Source of the DNA: Paraburkholderia silviterrae
Lineage (GTDB): Bacteria; Pseudomonadota; Gammaproteobacteria; Burkholderiales; Burkholderiaceae
Direction: 5' to 3'
NCBI RefSeq assembly: GCF_004353915.1
Contig: NZ_SMRP01000030.1
Coordinates: 1-64,000, forward strand
DNA length: 64,000 nucleotides
Shown: piece by piece, positions 1-8,243 of the stretch
Position numbering within the stretch: position 1 is the first letter of the stretch
Layout of the letters: every line of letters starts with the position of its first letter
Notes under the pieces: model-generated
What the model was told of the DNA's origin: nothing
Seen by the model: the letters and a program-made list of their open reading frames with translations, nothing else
The model's database searches: none
Translations under genes and position numbers: made by a program

Positions 1-69
1 ATGGAGCACTTTCGGCAGTGCGGAGTGCATGCGTTTGCCCATGCCTGCCGCGAGGATCACAATGTTCAC
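1..69 (-). CDS. glmU: GlmU N-terminus (partial, runs off left edge)
   Basis: The complement of the first 69 bases reads VNIVILAAGMGKRMHSALPK followed by VLH. This is the nucleotide-binding start of bifunctional N-acetylglucosamine-1-phosphate uridylyltransferase / glucosamine-1-phosphate acetyltransferase (LAAGxGxRM then LPKVLH). The enzyme makes UDP-GlcNAc in the cytoplasm, the precursor used by the TviB/TviC pair encoded upstream. Only 23 codons are in the window. The start is taken as GTG at 69, because no in-frame ATG precedes it and the known family begins at this point. No good Shine-Dalgarno is visible. It lies 38 bp after the lyase gene on the same strand, so co-transcription is likely. 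Whether this is the only glmU of the genome or a capsule-dedicated copy cannot be seen here. Confidence 0.8.
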   Translation of the reverse strand, partial: MNIVILAAGMGKRMHSALPKVLH

Positions 70-107
70 GAGTATGTCTGTATGGGTGTGTGGGTGGAAC
101 TTCACCG

Positions 108-1319
108 TTACTGACAAGACGTTCTTGGCGTCTGGCCACCGGTATTGCCCGCGAGTTGACGGATTTCCTCCGCGAGCTTTGGCGTTGGTGTGTCGTACTT
201 ATAGCAATAAGGCGGAGCCGGCACCTTCTCCGGCAGATAGCTCCCCAACACGGCCCTGGCGTCACCAAGATAGAGATTGTCTCTGACCGAAAGATAGGCA
301 CGATAGTCGCGCCCTTCCCCATAAAGTTGGGCCGACCGCTCAAAATTCTTTTGGTCCGATCCCCCGTTCGGCAAAGCGGTTCTCGATGGTGCGTCGGCAA
401 TGTATTTGCAGTAGTTGGCGTTCACGCCTTCCACCGTGGGGAAGAACTTCGGCTCCACACAATCTCGATTCGACACGTTGCTGAATATATTGCCCTCCAC
501 CAACGCCCGTGCCTGAAGACTGAAGCTCATGCCATAAAAATCCCAGTTCTCGAGCAGATTGTTGAAAATATGAAACGTGCCGAACTGCGCGCGCGGATTT
601 CGCTGTACGGTATTCAGGAAATAGCAATGATGGACGGTCACGCGCGCCACCTTGTCACGATCATAGTTAGCGAATAAATCCTTCGACGTAATATTGTTCA
701 ACAGCATCACTTTGTCGTCGTCGTGGAACTTGATCCATGACACCGTCACGTCCGTCGAGCCATTTTTTACGTTGAGCAGGCGATCTGCGAACCGGGAAAG
801 ATCGAGATGATCGATCCAGACATTGTTCGAGTAGTTGGCCACATTGATCGCTTGCGAAAACGTCCGCAACCGCCCGTCAATGGTCAGATGCGTGACAATC
901 ACGTTGCTGCTGCGGTAAATGCCCAGACCATAGTCAAGCAGCGTGACGCGATGCCCTCGGCCATCGATCGTCACGTTGCCAGGCACATGCAGTTGCGACA
1001 GCAACGTTATGGTCATGTCCGATGCAAAGCGGATCCACCGCGGCCTGTCGACGTTTGCGAGCGCTTCCCGCAGCGTTCCCGGTCCCGCGTCCGCCGACGA
1101 TGTCACGATCACCACCTCTCCGCCCAGGCCGCCCGTTGCCGCGCGCCCATAGCCCTCGCGCTGCGCAAGCAGGCTGGAGACGAACGGACACTCGGCGCTT
1201 GCGACCGTGCACGCACTCGTGGGATCGGCGAACGCCGCGCGCGATGCCGCGGCCAGTGCAAGGCAGACAAGCAGCCACAACCGCAAGGCCCGCACGATGT
1301 TGCCAACATTGATCGTCAT
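108..1319 (-). CDS. vexL: Secreted PL1 pectate-lyase-like enzyme, probable Vi-type polymer lyase (VexL-like)
   Basis: 403 residues with a Sec signal peptide (hydrophobic residues about 12-30, cleavage near ASRAAFA-D32). The rest is a right-handed beta-helix of polysaccharide lyase family 1. Visible family motifs are VWIDHLDLS (about 167-175), D179 and N183 in the segment usually written DGLIDxK, TVSWIKFHDDDK ending at K203, and VQRNPR with R243 in the position of the catalytic arginine. Pectate lyases cleave alpha-1,4-linked galacturonan. The Vi polymer is alpha-1,4-linked GalNAcA, and a Vi lyase of this fold (VexL) is, as I recall, known from an Achromobacter Vi-like cluster. Placement between glmS and glmU at the end of the capsule operon supports that role over plant pectin degradation. 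The second calcium-site aspartate is Asn (N183), which may reflect the different substrate. It begins 26 bp after glmS. Confidence 0.75.
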   Translation of the reverse strand: MTINVGNIVRALRLWLLVCLALAAASRAAFADPTSACTVASAECPFVSSLLAQREGYGRAATGGLGGEVVIVTSSADAGPGTLREALANVDRPRWIRFASDMTITLLSQLHVPGNVTIDGRGHRVTLLDYGLGIYRSSNVIVTHLTIDGRLRTFSQAINVANYSNNVWIDHLDLSRFADRLLNVKNGSTDVTVSWIKFHDDDKVMLLNNITSKDLFANYDRDKVARVTVHHCYFLNTVQRNPRAQFGTFHIFNNLLENWDFYGMSFSLQARALVEGNIFSNVSNRDCVEPKFFPTVEGVNANYCKYIADAPSRTALPNGGSDQKNFERSAQLYGEGRDYRAYLSVRDNLYLGDARAVLGSYLPEKVPAPPYCYKYDTPTPKLAEEIRQLAGNTGGQTPRTSCQ

Positions 1320-1345
1320 GAACGTTACCTGTATGGAGCGTCAAA

Positions 1346-3163
1346 CTATTCGACCGTTACCGACTTCGCCAGATTGCGCGGCTTGTCAATATCGGCACCG
1401 CGCGCGCACGCCGTGTGATACGCGAGCAACTGGAGCGGCACCGTGTACAGGACCGGCGAGAGCGGCCCATAGTGCGCCGGCAGGCGGATCACATGGATGC
1501 CTTCTTCGCTTTCGAGCTGCGTGCCCTTATCCGCCAGAATAAAGAGCTCGCCACCGCGCGCGCGCACCTCCTGGATATTCGATTTCATCTTCTCCTGCAT
1601 GGCGTCGTCCGGCACGATCGCAATCACGGGCATCATTTCGGTCACGAGCGCAAGAGGACCATGCTTGAGTTCTCCGGCTGGATAGGCCTCGGCGTGGATA
1701 TAGGAAATCTCCTTGAGCTTGAGCGCGCCTTCCAGTGCGATCGGATATTGCAGTCCGCGCCCGAGGAACAACGCGTTCTCCCTGGCGGCGAGCCTCGCCG
1801 ACCACGCAACGATCTGCGGTTCAAGCGCGAGCGTCGACGTCAGCATCTGCGGGAGCCCGTGCAACTGCTGCAGATACTGCGCCTCGTGCAACGCCGTCAC
1901 ATGACCGCGCTGGCGCCCGAGCGTCACCGCCAGCATGAAGAGCGCCACCAGTTGCGCGGTAAACGCCTTCGTGGACGCCACACCCACCTCTTGCCCCGCC
2001 TGGGTCAGAAAGCGCGTGCCGCAAAGCTGCACCATTGCGCTCGACGGGACGTTGCAGACCGTGAGGGTACGTGTCTGTCCGAGCGACTGCGTGTACTTGA
2101 GTGCGGCCAGCGTGTCGGCCGTCTCGCCCGACTGCGAGATCGTCACGACGAGCGCGCGCGGGCTCGTCATCGGCTCGCGATAGCGATACTCGCTCGCGAT
2201 CTCGACGTCGGTTTTGATCTTCGCGATCGATTCGAGCCAGTACTTCGCGACGAGTCCCGCATAGTAGCTCGTGCCGCACGCGAGGATCTGCACGCTTTCG
2301 ATGCCGTCGAACGTCGCGGCCGCGGCATCGCCGAACAACTCAGGCACGAAGGCTTCGACACCGCCTGTCGTGGCGGCCACCACGCCGGGTTGCTCGAAGA
2401 TTTCCTTCTGCATATAGTGCTGATAGCTTCCCAATTCCACCGCCGAGTTCGCGATGCGCACCTGCTGCGGCTGACGATCGACTGGCTCGCCGTTGCGCGC
2501 CACGATGCGAATCGTGTCGCGCGTCAGTTCGCACACGTCTCCCTCGTCGAGAAATAGGAAATGTTCGGCCTGGTCCGTGAGCGCGAGCGCGTCGGAGGCA
2601 AGAAAATTGCCTTCCGCGCCGGCGCCGATGATCAACGGCGATCCCTCGCGTGCGCCGACGATAATATGCGGCGCGTCTTCATGAACCACCGCGATCGCGT
2701 AGGCACCGCGCAGACGTTGAACGGCCTCGCGCACCGCGGTGAACAGATCCCCGTCGTAGAGACTATGAATCAAATGGGCGATCACTTCCGTATCGGTCTG
2801 CGACACGAACGCGTAACCTGCATCGGAGAGTTCCTCGCGCAACGATTCATAGTTCTCGATGATGCCGTTGTGGACCACCGCAAGCGCATCGCAGGAAAAC
2901 ATCGGATGCGCATTGCGGATTTCAGGCGCTCCGTGCGTCGCCCAGCGCGTGTGTGCGATGCCGCTCGTGCTTTCGAGGCGCGCGCGGCGCAGACTCGAAT
3001 CGAGATGTGACACGCGCTCTATGCTGCGCATCCGCTCGAGACCGCGCTTCGAATTCACGGCCACGCCGCACGAATCGTAGCCGCGATACTCAAGACGCCG
3101 GAGACCCTCAACCAGCACCGGAACAATATTCTCCCGTGCAACCGCACCAACAATCCCGCACAT
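1346..3163 (-). CDS. glmS: Glutamine:fructose-6-phosphate aminotransferase (isomerizing)
   Basis: 605 residues, the usual GlmS length. It converts fructose-6-phosphate and glutamine to glucosamine-6-phosphate, the first step of UDP-GlcNAc synthesis, in the cytoplasm. The start MCGIVGAV places the catalytic cysteine at position 2 after Met removal. The N-terminal glutaminase domain includes RRLEYRGYDS and THTRWATHG-type motifs. Two SIS sugar-isomerase domains follow (for example ACGTSYYAG and SQSGETADT), and the end is DKPRNLAKSVTVE. A clear ribosome-binding site (GGGGAG) precedes the ATG. It sits 78 bp after tviC and 26 bp before the lyase gene on one strand. Inside a capsule locus it would raise amino-sugar precursor supply. 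It could equally be the chromosomal housekeeping copy. Confidence 0.95.
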   Translation of the reverse strand: MCGIVGAVARENIVPVLVEGLRRLEYRGYDSCGVAVNSKRGLERMRSIERVSHLDSSLRRARLESTSGIAHTRWATHGAPEIRNAHPMFSCDALAVVHNGIIENYESLREELSDAGYAFVSQTDTEVIAHLIHSLYDGDLFTAVREAVQRLRGAYAIAVVHEDAPHIIVGAREGSPLIIGAGAEGNFLASDALALTDQAEHFLFLDEGDVCELTRDTIRIVARNGEPVDRQPQQVRIANSAVELGSYQHYMQKEIFEQPGVVAATTGGVEAFVPELFGDAAAATFDGIESVQILACGTSYYAGLVAKYWLESIAKIKTDVEIASEYRYREPMTSPRALVVTISQSGETADTLAALKYTQSLGQTRTLTVCNVPSSAMVQLCGTRFLTQAGQEVGVASTKAFTAQLVALFMLAVTLGRQRGHVTALHEAQYLQQLHGLPQMLTSTLALEPQIVAWSARLAARENALFLGRGLQYPIALEGALKLKEISYIHAEAYPAGELKHGPLALVTEMMPVIAIVPDDAMQEKMKSNIQEVRARGGELFILADKGTQLESEEGIHVIRLPAHYGPLSPVLYTVPLQLLAYHTACARGADIDKPRNLAKSVTVE

Positions 3164-3241
3164 GATTTTTCTCCCCTTCCCGTATTGGGGCGTGGCTTCA
3201 CGCCCATGCTTGTGTGTTATCGACTGACGCGACGTGCCGGT

Positions 3242-4333
3242 TCAAACAGCGGCCTTCTCTCCGGTAACGAATGCGAGGTACCAGGGAAGCGCCTCTGTCA
3301 TGCCCCTTTGGAGATCGAAGAGCCCGGAGAAGCCCAGATCCCGCACCGCATTCGATACATCGGCTTGCGAGTGGCGCACATCACCGGCGCGGAAGGGTTT
3401 GTATGCCGGCCGCTTCCCGTAGTGAATACCGTGCGTGGCGAGCCCTGCCTGGATGATCGAGAAGAGGTCATTGAGCGTGGTGCGGCCGCCCACTGCAACG
3501 TTGTATACCTTGCTCGCGGTGAGTTCCCCGAGCAGCGCGGCACGCAGATTGGCCTGCACGACGTTACCCACGTAGCAGAAGTCGCGGCTCGTTTCGCCAT
3601 CTCCGTTGATCTGAACGTCGTCTCCTGCCAGCATCGCGGCGATCCATTTCGGAATCACCGCGGCGTAAGCGCCGTCCGGGTCTTGCCGCGGGCCAAACGC
3701 GTTGAAGTAGCGCAGGCCGATCGAATGAAAACCGTAGGTCCGCGAATAGACGCTCGCATAGAGCTCGTTGACGAGTTTCGTCACGGCATATGGCGAAAGC
3801 GGATTGCCGATGCGCTCCTCGCGCTTCGGGAGGTTGGGCTCGTCGCCATAGGTCGAGCTGGACGCGGCATAGACGAAGCGTCGTACGCTGGCTACGCGTG
3901 AGGCGTCGAGCATCGCGAGAAAGCCAGACACGTTGACGTCGTTCGTCGTGTTCGGGTCCTTCACTGAACGCGGAACCGAGCCGAGCGCCGCCTGATGCAG
4001 GACGTAGTCCACGCCGGTGACCGCCTTCGCGCAGGCGTGCGCGTCCCGGATGTCCGCTTCATGGAAGTCGAAGCGGCTCCAGACCGCCTCGCCGACCCGT
4101 TCCCGCACTTCCAGGAGGTTGCGCCGGTGGCCGGTGGCGAAATTATCCAGACCGCGGACTTCCTGACCGAGCAACAGTAAAGTCTCCACGAGGTTGGAGC
4201 CGATAAACCCCGCGGCCCCGGTGACGAGCCAGCGAAACCGGTTTCCCTGCAGAAAGGTCCGCAGCTCGTTTTGCGTTTCGTCGTTCAGCCACGACGGCAG
4301 GTTGGTATTCAAAGTCGTTTCGTTCCGCTTCAT
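3242..4333 (-). CDS. tviC: UDP-GlcNAcA C4-epimerase, TviC/WbpP type
   Basis: 363 residues of the extended short-chain dehydrogenase fold. The NAD-binding GAAGFIG is at 39-45, the SSS-TY segment at 158-162, and the catalytic Y182xxxK186 pair is in SPYAVTK. The roughly 35-residue N-terminal lead before the Rossmann fold and the text RGLDNFATGHRRNL are typical of the TviC/WbpP group rather than GalE. In Vi synthesis this enzyme interconverts UDP-GlcNAcA and UDP-GalNAcA, supplying the polymerase substrate. The start ATG has GGAG about 10 bases upstream. In Salmonella viaB the gene follows tviB. Here it has moved to the far end, after vexE (28-bp gap) and before glmS. Exact substrate (free GlcNAc or its uronic acid) is inferred from context. 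Confidence 0.88.
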   Translation of the reverse strand: MKRNETTLNTNLPSWLNDETQNELRTFLQGNRFRWLVTGAAGFIGSNLVETLLLLGQEVRGLDNFATGHRRNLLEVRERVGEAVWSRFDFHEADIRDAHACAKAVTGVDYVLHQAALGSVPRSVKDPNTTNDVNVSGFLAMLDASRVASVRRFVYAASSSTYGDEPNLPKREERIGNPLSPYAVTKLVNELYASVYSRTYGFHSIGLRYFNAFGPRQDPDGAYAAVIPKWIAAMLAGDDVQINGDGETSRDFCYVGNVVQANLRAALLGELTASKVYNVAVGGRTTLNDLFSIIQAGLATHGIHYGKRPAYKPFRAGDVRHSQADVSNAVRDLGFSGLFDLQRGMTEALPWYLAFVTGEKAAV

Positions 4334-4361
4334 CAGTGCATCTCCACGTTTTGTTCAATAC

Positions 4362-6371
4362 TCAAGTTGCCGAATCCTTTGCAGTGGACGACACAACGTG
4401 CCGCCACAGTCCGCCGCTCAGGCGCAGGTTTTCCGGGCGCCCGGCGATGTGGACGCGCAAGTGCGCGAGCCACGCGTGCTGCCATCTCACGACGTAGTCT
4501 TCAAGTGTCTCGTTCTCGAGCGGTTCGGGCAGCCGCTCGAGCGTGTGGGTAATGCGGCCTTGCTCCCATTTCGGCGCGTAGAAGAGCGAAGGGAGGCCGA
4601 GGCGATAGCACGCGCGTGCAGCAAAGCTCGACCACGTGATCTCCTGGCCCTCGAACGGAACGCGCGCGGCCGCCGGATTCAGCGCGCCGTCCACGGCAAG
4701 GCATACGGCATGCCCCTCCTGAAGCGCCTTGAGGCTGGCCTTCACCACCTGGACCTCGGTCCTGTCGCTTGTCGAGATCAGCGAGCGCGCGTAGTGGCTG
4801 CGGCTGATGCCCGGCGTCGATGCAATCCACCGCGATGGAATGTCGAGCAGATCAAGCGCCATCAGTCCGCCATACATCGGCCCCACGTGTGCCGTGGCGA
4901 CCACGAAACCCCGTCCGCTCTCGCGCAGCGGTGCAAAGAACTGCTCGGCCTCGTCAAGGTCCGAGAGCAATTCCATGGCTTCTTCCGCGCGGTCTTCGCG
5001 GCATTCGAGCCAGTCGAGCAGCAGATGGTCGGCAAGATAGCCCCATTGCGCCGCGCGCTCCCATGCTTCGCGTGTCATCGGCTCCTGCGCCTGCTGCTCG
5101 CCTCGCAGCGCCCACGCCCAGTCGAGGCGGGCGCGCGGCACCGTCACCGTGGCTGCCTGCGCGTCGATCCGCGCGAACGCCTGCTCGAACGTGGCGGGCA
5201 TGCCGGCCGAACGGCGGCTGATGAACGCGTCGAGCAAATTGGCCGCTTCTTCCATGCGGCCCGCCTGGGTCAGCGCACCCGCCGCCGCGCGCTGCCAGCG
5301 CGCGTGCTCCGGATTCGCGTGGGCCAGATGCAAAAACTGCTCAGCCGATTGCGCATGATTGCCGGAATGGCGCAATGCCCGCGCGTACATCGCGCGTATG
5401 TGTTCGAGCCCAGGCGCGAGCGTGGCGCTCTTCTCCAGAAACGACACCGACTGCGCAAAGCGCCCGGCGCGCAATAGCGTTTCGCCATAGAGCGAGTTGA
5501 GCCGCAGATCGTCCGGCGCGATTTGTACGCCCACCGCGAGGTGCTCGAGCGCCGCGACCAGACGATCGTCGTGCGTCCCGCGCGCGAGGTGCGCCTGGGC
5601 GAGTTGCGAACGCAGCGCAGCGCTATCGTGACCGGCGCGCAAGGCGTTGCGCCCGACGGAGATGGCCGCGCCGGTCCTGCCGTTGCTGAGCAGCGCACGC
5701 ACCGCGACGCTCGCGACCCGGTGATTGGGCGCCTCGATCTTGGCGGCGATGTTTGCCGCGCCGGCAAGATCGCCTCCGCGCAGCAGCGCGGTCATCCAGA
5801 CATGCGCGTCGCCAGGGGCCTGCGTGGCGGCGCCGATCGACTCGCGCGCCAGCTGGGCCGCCGCAGCCGTCTCGCCTGCCAGTGTGCGCAACTGAATACG
5901 CGTCGCCAGCAGCGAGCCGTCGCCGGGCGCAGCGCGTGCGGCTTCGTCGACATGAGCGATTGCCTCGCTCCATCGTTTGAGCCGCGCGAGCACACTCGCA
6001 TAGCTGCGCCGATCGTCGCTGCTCTCGGGATAAGCGCGCACCAGCAAGTCGAGCACGCGCGCCGCATCGATCAATGCGCCAGCCTTCACAAGCGGAGCGA
6101 CCACGAGGCGCCGCAAATCGGCGCGTCCCTGCGCCTCGCGAATCCGCTGAGGATCGAGACTGTCGATCGCGGCCATGAAGCCCCTCGAGCGGATCAGCGC
6201 GATCGCCTTCAGAACGCCGGCATTGGCGTCGAGCTCACCGCCGCTGCGTTCGATCTCCTCGAGCAGCGCGAGGCCGGTTTCCCATGCTTCAGCGCGAATC
6301 GCACGCTTCGCGGCGTCGAGCGGCGAGACGGCGCGCTCACTTGCGCCGCGTTCGGCCAGTGGCTCAGCCAT
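4362..6371 (-). CDS. vexE: VexE-like capsule acyltransferase with TPR-rich N-terminus
   Basis: 669 residues. The first two thirds are helical tetratricopeptide-like repeats, rich in Ala and Leu with repeating A-x-x-L patterns. The last roughly 200 residues resemble LpxL/HtrB lipid acyltransferases (FVVATAHVGPMYGG, then AVDGALNPAAARVPFEGQEI and GLPSLFYAPKWEQGRI). In Typhi VexE, the homologue, is associated with adding the acyl chain of the Vi reducing-end lipid anchor. The usual H-x4-D/E catalytic motif is not intact: the histidine is there, but the residue five places on is Tyr. The start ATG overlaps the vexD stop by 8 bases, so translation is coupled. An open frame continues 22 codons upstream, but the ATG at 6371 fits better. 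Function is inferred from gene order and the C-terminal resemblance. Confidence 0.8.
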   Translation of the reverse strand: MAEPLAERGASERAVSPLDAAKRAIRAEAWETGLALLEEIERSGGELDANAGVLKAIALIRSRGFMAAIDSLDPQRIREAQGRADLRRLVVAPLVKAGALIDAARVLDLLVRAYPESSDDRRSYASVLARLKRWSEAIAHVDEAARAAPGDGSLLATRIQLRTLAGETAAAAQLARESIGAATQAPGDAHVWMTALLRGGDLAGAANIAAKIEAPNHRVASVAVRALLSNGRTGAAISVGRNALRAGHDSAALRSQLAQAHLARGTHDDRLVAALEHLAVGVQIAPDDLRLNSLYGETLLRAGRFAQSVSFLEKSATLAPGLEHIRAMYARALRHSGNHAQSAEQFLHLAHANPEHARWQRAAAGALTQAGRMEEAANLLDAFISRRSAGMPATFEQAFARIDAQAATVTVPRARLDWAWALRGEQQAQEPMTREAWERAAQWGYLADHLLLDWLECREDRAEEAMELLSDLDEAEQFFAPLRESGRGFVVATAHVGPMYGGLMALDLLDIPSRWIASTPGISRSHYARSLISTSDRTEVQVVKASLKALQEGHAVCLAVDGALNPAAARVPFEGQEITWSSFAARACYRLGLPSLFYAPKWEQGRITHTLERLPEPLENETLEDYVVRWQHAWLAHLRVHIAGRPENLRLSGGLWRHVVSSTAKDSAT

Positions 6372-7659
6372 GGTGGAACTCCCGGTACAGCGCCGCGGCC
6401 ATACGCACGGCGAACGCGAAGACGAACCCCGCCGCAAGCGCCTCGATCAGCAACACGTGCGTGTTGGGGCTTCCAGGGCGCGCCTCCGGCACCGGGCGCG
6501 CAATCACGCTGAGGTAGCGTTGCAGGCGCAGGGTGTCGATGAACGCCTGCTGGTAGTTCTGCCGCGCCGATGTGAGATTCTGGTCCGCGAAGGTCTGCGC
6601 ATTCAACAGCGCCTGATAGGACTTCAGACGGCTCGCCTCAGTATTGCCGCGCCCGCTCATGCGCGCGCGCACTTCGTTGAGTTGCTTCTGCAGCGCGCTC
6701 ACCTGCATCTGCGCGGGCTGCAGCATAGGATGCTCAGGATTACTCAGCGCCCGAACCTTGTCGAGATTGATCTTCGCCGTGTTGAGTTCGGCCTCCAATT
6801 GCGCCGAGAGGTTCAGCAGCATGCTGGCTTCGGCCTGCGGATCGATATTGCCGTTGCGCACCCGCCAGTCGGCGAGCGCGCCACGAGCATCGATTGCCTC
6901 TTTCTCCGCGCGCGCCACGGCGTCCTTGCTGACCTTGAGCGTATCGGCAATGCCTTCCTGGTCCATCTTGTTGACGAACTGCTGGGCCAGTTCGATCAAC
7001 CCATTCGAGATCGCGCGCGCGTCGGCCGGCGAGAAGGCGCTAACGCGCAATACATCGATCTGCTCGATCATGTTGTACGAGACATCGACCGCGTCGAGAT
7101 AGGCGCGATAAAGTTCGTCCTCGCCGGCATCAGGTGAGAGCCGGTTGACCGGGTCGATGCCCGTGTAGACGAGGTACTTGCGTAGCCCGATCTTGCTATC
7201 GAGCTGGCGCATGCAATCACGCGAGCGGATGAAGTCGGCGACGGCCCAACCGTCTACGAATCCACCCACCGCGCTACCGCCGTTACCGCTCGAGAGCAGG
7301 CTCCCCGATGCGCCCTGCACGGAGGACTGTACCGCGCTCGAACGCACCGAGAAGCGCGCTTCGGCACCAAAGCGCGGCGCCGCGAACGCAAACGCGTAGA
7401 TCGCCGCCAACACCACGGGGACGAATACGAGACCGAGCGTGACGAGGCGCTGGCGGCGGCGCCCGCGCAACACGTGCTCGCGCACCTTCGCGCGCTGCGA
7501 GATCGGCAAATCCGCGCTAGACACCGAACTGGTCGGCAGCGCCGACGTCGACGACATTGGCTTCGCCTGACTCGCCGGACTCGCTGCGAGATCTCCGGGG
7601 AGGGAAGCGGCGGATGCATTCTCCGAGGTCATCGTCGATCCGAAGGCCGTATTGCTCAT
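6364..7659 (-). CDS. vexD: Capsule export inner-membrane co-polymerase VexD (KpsE/BexC family)
   Basis: 431 residues. A 70-residue Ser/Ala-rich cytosolic start is followed by one membrane segment (about 72-95, VTLGLVFVPVVLAAIYAFAFA). A large periplasmic part with long coiled coil follows (about 250-370, AVARAEKEAIDARGALADWR and SALQKQLNEVRARM). A second membrane segment lies near the C-terminus (VLLIEALAAGFVFAFAVRMAAAL). This two-helix layout is that of polysaccharide co-polymerases of ABC-dependent capsule export, which bridge the inner-membrane transporter and the outer-membrane channel VexA. The ATG at 7659 lies inside vexC, giving a 143-base overlap in a different frame. Later in-frame ATGs (7632, 7557) would shorten the overlap. 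Length with the first ATG fits the family. The stop overlaps vexE. Confidence 0.85.
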   Translation of the reverse strand: MSNTAFGSTMTSENASAASLPGDLAASPASQAKPMSSTSALPTSSVSSADLPISQRAKVREHVLRGRRRQRLVTLGLVFVPVVLAAIYAFAFAAPRFGAEARFSVRSSAVQSSVQGASGSLLSSGNGGSAVGGFVDGWAVADFIRSRDCMRQLDSKIGLRKYLVYTGIDPVNRLSPDAGEDELYRAYLDAVDVSYNMIEQIDVLRVSAFSPADARAISNGLIELAQQFVNKMDQEGIADTLKVSKDAVARAEKEAIDARGALADWRVRNGNIDPQAEASMLLNLSAQLEAELNTAKINLDKVRALSNPEHPMLQPAQMQVSALQKQLNEVRARMSGRGNTEASRLKSYQALLNAQTFADQNLTSARQNYQQAFIDTLRLQRYLSVIARPVPEARPGSPNTHVLLIEALAAGFVFAFAVRMAAALYREFHHG

Positions 7660-8236
7660 AGACCAAACCCTTGGTGCAGTAATCCATCATTTGCTGATGA
7701 CGGTAAGTTGATAGAAGTAGCGTGCGTCCCACCAGCCGCTCTTCGAACAGCGCGAGCCACAGGTTCGTGAAGCGGCAGTCCTCGAACGGGATCGCCCCTT
7801 CGACGATGTACACGTCGAAATCCGGTGCGAGCGCGAGCGCGAAGGAGAATTCCTGGCGTACATAGAGCGGCCAGTGCTCCATCGGCCGCGGCAGATATTC
7901 GGGGCTCGTCAGCAGGTCCGACACCAGCTCGACGCAAGGTGTGGGCGCCATGCCGTAAAGCGCACACACGAACTCGATCATGCGCAGTCCCGTAGCCTTG
8001 CCGCGCACGAAGCCTTGCCGCCCGAGCGGCCACGAAACGAGGCCCCTGCGATCGACGAACCCATCGCGCGGCGGCCGCAGGCCCGCGATGACGTCGACAA
8101 TGGCCCGATGAAACTCCGGCCTGCGCGAGAGCAGTGCATAGCGTCCGCGCGGAATCCACAGGTCGACATCCTGAAGCAGAATTTGCTGCGTCCCGAAGAT
8201 GCGCGGAGCGTCCGTGACGCCGTTCAGATAGATCAT
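7517..8236 (-). CDS. vexC: VexC-like ABC capsule ATPase homologue lacking all catalytic motifs
   Basis: 239 residues, normal KpsT/VexC length, placed between vexB and vexD. It aligns with capsule-exporter ATPases by landmarks such as GLVSWPLGRQGFVRGKATGLRMIEFVC (written SWPLG-F-G-LTGLDN in KpsT). The catalytic positions are not conserved. The P-loop GRNGAGKST is replaced by SRRPEFHRA (37-45), so the lysine is absent. The SSGMR signature is replaced by LYVRQE (about 124-129), Walker B LxDE by IVEG (144-147), and the switch SH by ST (176-177). The reading frame is clean and codon use matches its neighbours, so this is not a sequencing frameshift. It may be a non-catalytic subunit paired with another ATPase, or a nucleotide-independent scaffold. 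Start ATG at 8236, 7 bp after vexB. Confidence 0.75.
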   Translation of the reverse strand: MIYLNGVTDAPRIFGTQQILLQDVDLWIPRGRYALLSRRPEFHRAIVDVIAGLRPPRDGFVDRRGLVSWPLGRQGFVRGKATGLRMIEFVCALYGMAPTPCVELVSDLLTSPEYLPRPMEHWPLYVRQEFSFALALAPDFDVYIVEGAIPFEDCRFTNLWLALFEERLVGRTLLLSTYRHQQMMDYCTKGLVYEQYGLRIDDDLGECIRRFPPRRSRSESGESGEANVVDVGAADQFGV

Positions 8237-8243
8237 GACTCGC

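Noticed and set aside
1415..2557. Long plus-strand open frame opposite glmS (and similar long frames opposite tviB, vexB, pcaB, the RND pump and the MFS exporter)
   Set aside because: They are codon-position shadows of strong minus- or plus-strand genes in GC-rich DNA: arginine- and alanine-rich, with no domain sense or ribosome-binding sites.
1346..3200. glmS ribozyme/riboswitch upstream of glmS
   Set aside because: The upstream gap is only 78 bp and shows no ribozyme-like fold; the glmS ribozyme is a Gram-positive feature.
7517..8236. Sequencing frameshift as the cause of the missing VexC P-loop
   Set aside because: The aligned SWPLG block and the DVYIVEG and LLLSTYRH segments are all in the same frame on both sides of the P-loop position, so a local frame error cannot explain the changes.
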